9,972 nt of DNA. Source: JAAFHS01 sp031396505. GTDB taxonomy: Bacteria; Pseudomonadota; Alphaproteobacteria; Rhodobacterales; Rhodobacteraceae. The translations under genes and the position numbers were made by a program. The stretch lies in NCBI GenBank assembly GCA_031396505.1, contig JANNKX010000133.1, forward strand, positions 1-9,972, written 5' to 3'. A model generated the notes under the pieces. That model was not told the origin of the DNA and ran no database searches. It worked only from the letters and a program-made list of their open reading frames with translations. This document shows positions 1 to 5,171 of this stretch, piece after piece (position 1 is the stretch's first letter; each line of letters starts with the position of its first letter).

Positions 1-165
1 GGCGATGATGTGCTGGATAGCGGCGCGGGCGACGATGATCTGCTGGGCAGCGCGGGCAATGACAGCCTGTTTGGCGGCGCAGGTGCGGATACGCTGCGGG
101 GGGACGAGGACACGGACACGCTGCTGGGCGGGGATGATGCGGATGCACTCTATGGCGGGCGGGGC
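1..165 (+). repeat. RTX nonapeptide array, block 1 of first protein
   Basis: Six contiguous 27-base units encode nonapeptides of the form (N/D/A)D-x-L-x-G-G-x-G, for example NDSLFGGAG. The array is already in progress at the left edge, so its true length is unknown. It ends where the cap module starts. Confidence 0.85.
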
Positions 166-1674
166 GACAGCCTTGATGGCGGCGAGGGTGGTGATGACAA
201 TGACCGCCTGTTCGTGTCGGATGTGGCGACGATCCGGTATGACGCAACCAATGATGAAAACGGCACAGTTGTTTTCACCGATGGAACAACGGTCGATTTT
301 GCCAATATCGAACAGGTGATTTTCAACGGTGGGCCGGATGGCATCATCTGGGGTGACGACACGGCCGAGCGGATTGACACCGGCTATGTCGATCGCAATG
401 GCGACCGCGTGGATGCGGGCGATGCGGTCTATGCCGGGGCGCAACCCGATGACGATGACATCTTTGGCAATGGTGGCAATGACACAATCCTGTCGGGTGC
501 GGGCGTGGACAATGTCTATGGCGGCACCGCGCAGGACCAGATCGCGACCGGTGCAGGCAATGATTATGCACAGGGGGACGAGGACAACGACACGCTGCAA
601 GGCGAGGCAGGCAATGATTTTCTGCGCGGTGACGCGGGCGATGACAGCGTTTTTGGCGGTATCGGCAACGACACTGTTTACGGCGGTGCAAACAACGATC
701 AAGTGTTTGCAGGCGTGGGCGACGACAGCGCCTTTGGCGGTTTTGGCAATGATTTCGTCTACGGTGGCGATGGTACGGATACGATCACGGGCAGTGACGG
801 CGATGATCAGGTGTTTGGCGGTTTGGGTGCCGACTACCTTCAGGGTGCGACCGGGGCGGACATGCTGGATGGGGGCGAGGGGTCCGATACGCTGTTTGGC
901 GAGGATGATGCGGATGTCTTGCGGGGGGGCGCGGGCGACGAGATTGACGGCGGCGAAGGCGGGGACGACCATGACACGCTGATCCTGCAACGCGGGGCGA
1001 CGATAACCTATGAAGAATTGCAGCCTGAACGAGGCGTCGTTACATTTGCGGATGGTGGCACGCTGACGTTCACGAATATCGAGAATGTGGTGATCCCGTG
1101 CTTCACGCCGGGCACGATGATCCAGACCGACCTGGGTGAAGTGCCGGTCGAGGCGATTGTTGCGGGCAACCGGGTGCTGACCCGTGACCACGGATATCAG
1201 GCCATTCGCTGGGTCGGGCGGCGTGCGCTGGCAAAAGCCGATCTGAACGCGGCCCCCCATCTGGTGCCGGTGCGGATCGCGAAGGGTGCTTTGGGCACGG
1301 AGATGCCTGCGCGCGACATGCATGTGTCGCCCCAACATCGGCTACTGGCGCAGGGACCGCGGACCAAGCTGCTATTTGGCGATACCGAAGTGTTGGTGCC
1401 TGCCTTGCATCTGGTGGGGTATCCGGGGATCAGTCGCGCCGACGTGGCCGACACGGACTACATCCACATCATGTGCGACCGTCATGAGGTGATCTGGTCG
1501 GATGGTATCTGGACTGAAAGCTTTCAGCCAGGTGATCTGGCACTGGCAGGGCTGGACGCTGCACAACGCTATGAACTTGAACAGATCTTCCCAATGCTGC
1601 GAAATCAGACCGGTGCGTTTGCCGCCGCCCGGCGCACGTTGCGACGGCATGAGGCAGACCTGTTGCTGTCCTAA
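1..1674 (+). CDS. RTX repeat protein with C-terminal Hint_2 domain, 5' end missing
   Basis: The reading frame is open from base 1, so this is the C-terminal 557 residues of a larger protein; the GTG at base 10 lies inside a repeat and is not a credible start. In order it shows six RTX nonapeptides (residues 2-55 of the visible part), a cap module (56-108), a linker with an Asp-rich loop (about 109-150), 18 more nonapeptides (151-312), a second cap module (313-365) and a Hint domain (367-557). The Hint domain begins at Cys367 in CFTPGT, followed by a GEVPVEAI/RVLTRDHG segment, the block-B-like SPQHRLL, and DRHEVI...ESFQPG near the end. RTX repeats bind calcium and mark proteins usually exported by type I secretion; Hint domains can cleave the peptide bond at their first Cys. 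The passenger seen here is only RTX, so any enzymatic domain would lie upstream of the window. Secretion and autoprocessing are inferred, not shown. The gene is followed by a paralogue on the same strand. Confidence 0.9.
   Translation, partial: GDDVLDSGAGDDDLLGSAGNDSLFGGAGADTLRGDEDTDTLLGGDDADALYGGRGDSLDGGEGGDDNDRLFVSDVATIRYDATNDENGTVVFTDGTTVDFANIEQVIFNGGPDGIIWGDDTAERIDTGYVDRNGDRVDAGDAVYAGAQPDDDDIFGNGGNDTILSGAGVDNVYGGTAQDQIATGAGNDYAQGDEDNDTLQGEAGNDFLRGDAGDDSVFGGIGNDTVYGGANNDQVFAGVGDDSAFGGFGNDFVYGGDGTDTITGSDGDDQVFGGLGADYLQGATGADMLDGGEGSDTLFGEDDADVLRGGAGDEIDGGEGGDDHDTLILQRGATITYEELQPERGVVTFADGGTLTFTNIENVVIPCFTPGTMIQTDLGEVPVEAIVAGNRVLTRDHGYQAIRWVGRRALAKADLNAAPHLVPVRIAKGALGTEMPARDMHVSPQHRLLAQGPRTKLLFGDTEVLVPALHLVGYPGISRADVADTDYIHIMCDRHEVIWSDGIWTESFQPGDLALAGLDAAQRYELEQIFPMLRNQTGAFAAARRTLRRHEADLLLS
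451..936 (+). repeat. RTX nonapeptide array, block 2 of first protein
   Basis: Eighteen uninterrupted 27-base units encode RTX nonapeptides such as NDTVYGGAN and DDQVFGGLG. The repeats are degenerate at DNA level but keep exact 9-residue spacing. Tandem RTX units form a parallel beta-roll that folds on calcium binding, typically after export. Confidence 0.88.
1099..1674 (+). other. Hint_2 (Hedgehog/intein-like) domain of first RTX protein
   Basis: This segment codes for 192 residues starting at the putative nucleophile Cys (TGC at 1099-1101). It matches the general plan of Hint_2 domains at the C terminus of alphaproteobacterial RTX proteins: CFTPGT with a threonine-rich first strand, a VLTRDHG strand, SPQHR supplying the block-B histidine, and DRHE plus ESFQPG. 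No terminal Asn followed by a nucleophilic C-extein residue is seen, so full protein splicing is not expected; cleavage at the Cys is possible. Confidence 0.8.
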
Positions 1675-1696
1675 CAGTGTCTGCGTTGCCTTGCAT

Positions 1697-1754
1697 TTGA
1701 CTTGATTGGTCGCGATTGCGCCTTGACTGTTTCGTATTTGGAGCAATTTTTACA
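1697..1754 (+). promoter_or_regulatory. Possible promoter region upstream of second RTX gene
   Basis: The 156-base gap between the two RTX genes is visibly richer in A and T than its surroundings. Two TTGACT hexamers (1697-1702 and 1723-1728) resemble a -35 element. Downstream of the second lies the T-rich run TTTTTACAGATA (1747-1758), but no good -10 hexamer sits at 16-18 bases. The call rests mainly on base composition and position, and transcription could also read through from the first gene. I see no convincing intrinsic terminator after the first gene. Confidence 0.2.
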
Positions 1755-1830
1755 GATACGTCTTTGATGAAGAAATCGAAAATCCTGTCCCGTTTCGGGG
1801 GTGGAATCGGCTGGGGCATCGGGCAATTCT

Positions 1831-4503
1831 ATGGCAGTCATCAACGGCAACGCCAATAACAACACACTGAACGGCGGCGGGGCGGCCGATAGCATTACCG
1901 GGTTTGGCGGGAATGATACGATCACCGGCGGTGATGGCATCGACACAATCTTTGGTGGTCAGGGCAATGACAGCATAAGTGGGGACGCGGCCGCCGACAG
2001 TATCGAGGGCGGCACCGGCAACGATACGATCTTTGGCGGCACGGGCAATGACACGATCATTGGCGGCCCGGTCACCAATGGCCCGGTGGATATGATCTTC
2101 CGCTGGAACCAGACGGGCACGGATGAGGCGAACATCTTTGGCGGCGTGTTGCAGAACACGGGCGGCGTCAACGTAGGCGTAGCATTTACCGATGATGGCG
2201 GCGGCAACCAGTGGTCGGTCGAAACTGGCGATACGACTTATGTCGCGCCGGGTGAGACGTTCAATGCGACGTCTTCATTGGTGCTTGGTGGGGCGGGGCT
2301 GGGCAATACATCGACGACGCTGATCAATTTCGCGGGTGTGGCTGGGCAAGAGTTCGGCAACACCGTCACCAACGTATCTTTCCGCTTTAATGACGTCGAT
2401 ACGGCGGGCTGGCAGGATCGGATCACGATCCGCGCCTTTGATGCGGCGGGCAACCTTCTGCCGGTCACATTCACCGCTGCGGGGAATGACACCTTTGCTG
2501 GCAACGTGATCACGGCGGGTCCGGGAAACGACACTTCTGCATCGGCGGCGGGGTCGGTGCGGGTAGATATACCTGGCCCGGTGGCGCGGTTCGAGATCGA
2601 CTACGACAACCTTGGTACAGCGGGGCAGTTGATCTGGGTATCGGACATCCATTTTCAGGCGCAGCCGACTGACAATGATTCCATCGACGGCGGCACGGGC
2701 AATGACAACATCGCAGGCGGTGGTGGCAATGACACTCTGCTTGGCGCTGTGGGTCTCGACTCGCTGTTTGGCGGGCTGGGCAACGACAGCCTGTTTGGCG
2801 GGGCGGACAATGACAGCCTCTCAGGCGGTGATGGCGAGGATTCTCTGGATGGCGGGCTCGGCAACGATACGCTGCTGGGGGATGCGGGCAACGATACGCT
2901 GACCGGAAATGACGGCAACGACAACGCATCAGGCGGCACGGGCAACGATGTCATCACGGGCGGCCTCGGTCTTGATACGTTGGACGGTGGCGACGGGCTG
3001 GATACCATCGACGGCGGTGATGGCAATGACAGCATCAGCGGCGGCAATGACAACGACAGTCTGACGGGCGGTCTTGGCGATGACACGATCAACGGCGACG
3101 CGGGCAATGACAGCGTCAGCGGCGGCGACGGGACGGATCAGATCTTTGGTGGGATCGGCAATGACACGCTGTTCTTTGGCACGGGCAACGACAGTGTTTT
3201 TGGCGGCGACGGCGATGACCTGATCGACGATGTCCTGACGGTCAGTCTGGCAGGGGCTAACCTGCTGGATGGCGGTGCGGGCAATGACACGATCTGGGCC
3301 GGGCTTGGCAACGACACGCTGGTGGGTGGCGATGGCGCGGATTCACTGAACGGCGAGGATGACAATGACAGCCTGTCGGGCGATGCGGGCAATGACACGC
3401 TGAACGGTGGCAGCGGTCTGGACACGCTGTTCGGTGGTGTCGGGCTGGACAGCCTGTTTGGTGGCGCGGGCGTTGACAGCCTGTCGGGTGGCGATGACAA
3501 TGATCAGCTTTTCGGCGGCGATGACAATGATACGCTGAACGGGGATGCGGGTAATGACACACTGTTTGGCGGCGCGGACAATGACAGCCTGACGGGCGAC
3601 GCTGGCAATGACAGCCTGTTCGGTGGCGATGGCGATGATGCGCTGGATGGGGGCACGGGCCGCGATACGCTCACGGGGGATGCGGGTGCCGATGTCCTGA
3701 CGGGCGGGGCGGACGAGGATCTGTTCTTTGGCGGTGCTGGCGATGTGATCGACGGCAGCGAAACGGGTGCCGATTTCGACACGCTGGATTTGCAGGCCTA
3801 TGGCAAGGCGCTGACCAACATCATCTATGATCCAGGAAACCCGGAAAATGGAGTGGTCGAGTTTCTGGACGGGCTTGGTAATGTCGTGGGGTCGATGGCG
3901 TTTTCGAACATCGAGAATGTCATCCCGTGTTTTACACCGGGCACGCGGATCACCACGGACCGGGGCGAGGTTCTGGTCGAGACGCTGCGGGCGGGTGACC
4001 GGGTGCTGACGCGCGATCATGGCTGGCAAGCGATCCGTTGGGTCGGGCGGCACGATCTGGGCCTTGCAGACCTGATCGTACAACCAAGTCTGCAGCCGGT
4101 GCGGATAGCGGCCGGGGCGATGGGAAACGGTTTGCCACTGCGCGACATGCTGGTGTCGCCACAACACCGGATGCTGGTGGAAGGTGCGGTGCCCGAGATG
4201 TGGTTTGGCACCGATCAGGTGCTGGTGGCGGCACTTCACATGACGGACATGCCGGGCATTGCGCAGGTTCTGACCCGCGGGATCAGCTATATCCATCTGA
4301 TGTGCGATCGCCATGAAATCATCCGGGCGGATGGGGCTTGGACCGAAAGCTTTCAACCGGCACTGCGGATGCTGCACGGGATGGACGCAGACCAACAGGA
4401 CGAAGTGCTGGCGCTGTTCCCGTACCTTGCGGATCGGGCGTCGTTTCCGGCAGCCCGGTTGAGCCTGCGCGCGCATGAGGCGCGTGTCCTACGCGCCGCG
4501 TAA
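1831..4503 (+). CDS. RTX repeat protein with internal beta-rich domain and C-terminal Hint_2 domain
   Basis: This complete protein of 890 residues is a paralogue of the gene to its left. The ATG at 1831 is preferred over the in-frame GTG at 1801 because the resulting start, MAVINGNANNNTLNGG, runs straight into RTX repeats as is usual for this protein type; neither start has a strong ribosome binding site. Order: short RTX block (residues 10-79), a non-RTX segment with alternating hydrophobic residues (about 85-280), a long RTX array of 37 nonapeptides (282-637) with one 23-residue interruption, a cap module (638-699) and a Hint domain from Cys700 to the end. There is no N-terminal signal peptide, in keeping with type I secretion. 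The putative catalytic Cys and the SPQHR histidine are both present. Likely role: calcium-stabilised extracellular or surface protein; ligand and activity unknown. Its last 15 bases overlap the convergent nucleotidyltransferase gene. Confidence 0.9.
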   Translation: MAVINGNANNNTLNGGGAADSITGFGGNDTITGGDGIDTIFGGQGNDSISGDAAADSIEGGTGNDTIFGGTGNDTIIGGPVTNGPVDMIFRWNQTGTDEANIFGGVLQNTGGVNVGVAFTDDGGGNQWSVETGDTTYVAPGETFNATSSLVLGGAGLGNTSTTLINFAGVAGQEFGNTVTNVSFRFNDVDTAGWQDRITIRAFDAAGNLLPVTFTAAGNDTFAGNVITAGPGNDTSASAAGSVRVDIPGPVARFEIDYDNLGTAGQLIWVSDIHFQAQPTDNDSIDGGTGNDNIAGGGGNDTLLGAVGLDSLFGGLGNDSLFGGADNDSLSGGDGEDSLDGGLGNDTLLGDAGNDTLTGNDGNDNASGGTGNDVITGGLGLDTLDGGDGLDTIDGGDGNDSISGGNDNDSLTGGLGDDTINGDAGNDSVSGGDGTDQIFGGIGNDTLFFGTGNDSVFGGDGDDLIDDVLTVSLAGANLLDGGAGNDTIWAGLGNDTLVGGDGADSLNGEDDNDSLSGDAGNDTLNGGSGLDTLFGGVGLDSLFGGAGVDSLSGGDDNDQLFGGDDNDTLNGDAGNDTLFGGADNDSLTGDAGNDSLFGGDGDDALDGGTGRDTLTGDAGADVLTGGADEDLFFGGAGDVIDGSETGADFDTLDLQAYGKALTNIIYDPGNPENGVVEFLDGLGNVVGSMAFSNIENVIPCFTPGTRITTDRGEVLVETLRAGDRVLTRDHGWQAIRWVGRHDLGLADLIVQPSLQPVRIAAGAMGNGLPLRDMLVSPQHRMLVEGAVPEMWFGTDQVLVAALHMTDMPGIAQVLTRGISYIHLMCDRHEIIRADGAWTESFQPALRMLHGMDADQQDEVLALFPYLADRASFPAARLSLRAHEARVLRAA
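1858..2067 (+). repeat. RTX nonapeptide array, N-terminal block of second protein
   Basis: About eight RTX units follow directly after the first nine residues, for example NDTITGGDG and NDTIFGGTG. Such N-terminal repeats without any preceding catalytic domain are consistent with a structural or binding role rather than a protease or lipase. Confidence 0.82.
2083..2670 (+). other. Non-RTX beta-rich domain inside second RTX protein
   Basis: Residues 85-280 break the RTX pattern. They contain alternating hydrophobic strands, including VSFRFNDVDTAGWQDRITI, AFDAAGNLLPVTFTAAGNDT, GPVARFEIDYDNLG and LIWVSDIHF, which suggest a beta-sandwich of the carbohydrate-binding or adhesin kind. Similar segments occur, to my recollection, in other roseobacter RTX proteins without a settled function. 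The fold and binding role are inferences from the strand pattern. The neighbouring RTX protein has no such segment in its visible part. Confidence 0.5.
2674..3741 (+). repeat. Long RTX nonapeptide array of second protein
   Basis: Thirty-seven nonapeptides keep exact 27-base periodicity, 20 before and 17 after a 23-residue irregular unit at 3214-3282. Some repeats are nearly identical at DNA level, for instance stretches coding NDSLFGGAD and NDTLFGGAD with the same following unit, so the array could change copy number by recombination or slippage. The last unit leads into the cap module. Confidence 0.88.
3928..4500 (+). other. Hint_2 (Hedgehog/intein-like) domain of second RTX protein
   Basis: These 191 residues start at Cys700 (TGT at 3928-3930) in CFTPGT and align along their whole length with the Hint domain of the first RTX protein. 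Shared blocks include RVLTRDHG, QAIRWVGR, SPQHR, MCDRHE and WTESFQP. The N-terminal passenger regions of the two proteins are much less alike, so the Hint module is the most conserved part of the pair. No C-extein follows. Confidence 0.8.
4479..4497. other. GC-rich inverted repeat across the overlapping convergent gene ends
   Basis: GGCGCGT (4479-4485) and ACGCGCC (4491-4497) form a perfect 7-bp stem around a 5-base loop. It lies within the last codons of the second RTX gene and contains the stop codon of the nucleotidyltransferase on the other strand. No T-run follows on either strand, so it is not a standard intrinsic terminator, but it could slow or end transcription from both sides. Confidence 0.5.
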
Positions 4504-5079
4504 CGCGCGCCAGGTGGCCCAGTCTTCGGGGGTATCAAGGTCAGTCGTGGCATGGGTGCCAGGCAGCGTGATCAGGCGCAGGCGGCCTTGGTGGCCGTGA
4601 AACAGGGCGCGCGCACCGGCATCACCGCGCAAGGACAGAAGTGCCGGGCGCAGATCGGCGGGAATGATGGCGGGGTGACCGGGGGTGCCGTCCACGGCCG
4701 CGCCGCGCAGCAGGGCATCGGGTGCAGTACGCTGTACCGCAATCATCGTGTGCAGGTCATCCTGTGTCAGATCGACCAGATCGGCCAGCAGGATCATCAT
4801 GGCGCCACCCGGCACAAGGCCCGCGGCATGGCGCAGCGATGCGCCCATGCCTTGGGCGGCATCGGGGACGATGACCTGCATGACGGGCAGGTCTGCGATA
4901 GCGCGGCTGCGCAAAGGACGGTCGGGCGGCAGGGCAATATAGGTAGGGCTGCCGGTTGCAAGCGCCGCGCGGGCGATACGGGCGATCTGAGGAACACCGT
5001 CGATCAGTTCCAGCAGTTTATCCTTGCCACGCATGCGGGCGGATGATCCGGCGGCGAGGATGAGAATGGACAGGGTCAT
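4489..5079 (-). CDS. MobA/MocA-like nucleotidyltransferase
   Basis: This 196-residue protein is a Rossmann-like NTP transferase. The N terminus carries the nucleotide-binding signature LAAGSSARM (residues 8-16) with Lys21 after it. GMGASLR (77-83), LLAD (97-100, whose Asp should help bind the metal), GTPGHP (131-136), GDAGAR (152-157) and DLDTPEDW (180-187) follow. The GHP, GDxGAR and DTPED motifs are typical of the MocA branch, which transfers CMP to molybdopterin to make the cytosine dinucleotide cofactor; MobA-type GMP transfer or another sugar-nucleotide-like role cannot be excluded. The metal-binding loop reads LADLVDL, where relatives usually have a proline after the second hydrophobic residue. 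The ATG at 5079 is chosen because it starts directly at the beta strand; an in-frame ATG at 5139 would place the terminator hairpin inside the gene. The ribosome binding site is weak (AGGCG close to the start). No molybdoenzyme gene is in the window. Confidence 0.85.
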   Translation of the reverse strand: MTLSILILAAGSSARMRGKDKLLELIDGVPQIARIARAALATGSPTYIALPPDRPLRSRAIADLPVMQVIVPDAAQGMGASLRHAAGLVPGGAMMILLADLVDLTQDDLHTMIAVQRTAPDALLRGAAVDGTPGHPAIIPADLRPALLSLRGDAGARALFHGHQGRLRLITLPGTHATTDLDTPEDWATWRALRGA

Positions 5080-5090
5080 CGCCTGTTGAT

Positions 5091-5121
5091 GCCAAAGAAA
5101 AGGGGGGCTGTCTGCCCCCCT
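5091..5121 (-). terminator. Intrinsic terminator downstream of the dehydrogenase gene
   Basis: Read on the minus strand, an 8-bp stem (GGGGGGC plus one closing base pair, 5101-5108 with 5114-5121) with a 5-base loop is followed at once by TTTTCTTT. This is a textbook Rho-independent terminator placed 50 bases after the stop codon of the flavoenzyme and 22 bases before the start of the nucleotidyltransferase. It therefore probably ends the livH-livM-dehydrogenase transcript, with any nucleotidyltransferase expression coming from leak-through or a promoter within this short gap. Confidence 0.8.
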
Positions 5122-5171
5122 CGTCACTGCGTTCCTCACCCCCGGAGGATAGTTTTGAACAGGGGAAGGGG

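Noticed and set aside
1660..1677. CTGTT-N8-AACAG as a terminator of the first RTX gene
   Set aside because: The stem is only 5 bp and AT-containing, has an 8-base loop and is not followed by a T-run.
1801..1830. In-frame GTG start ten codons upstream for the second RTX protein
   Set aside because: The added residues do not resemble the usual start of this protein type, and the ATG at 1831 leads directly into MAVINGNA and the repeats. It cannot be fully excluded, since both starts have weak ribosome binding sites.
2674..3741. Regular short repeats that could suggest a CRISPR array
   Set aside because: The 27-base periodicity is coding RTX nonapeptide sequence in an open frame, with no constant repeat and variable spacer pattern.
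3343..4476. Open frame of 377 codons on the - strand opposite the second RTX-Hint gene
   Set aside because: It only mirrors the repeats and Hint region of the real gene, giving low-complexity protein with repeated short motifs and no ribosome binding site of note.
5080..5139. Upstream ATG at 5139 for the nucleotidyltransferase
   Set aside because: It would translate through the intrinsic terminator hairpin and add 20 residues before the LAAG strand, which normally starts close to the N terminus.
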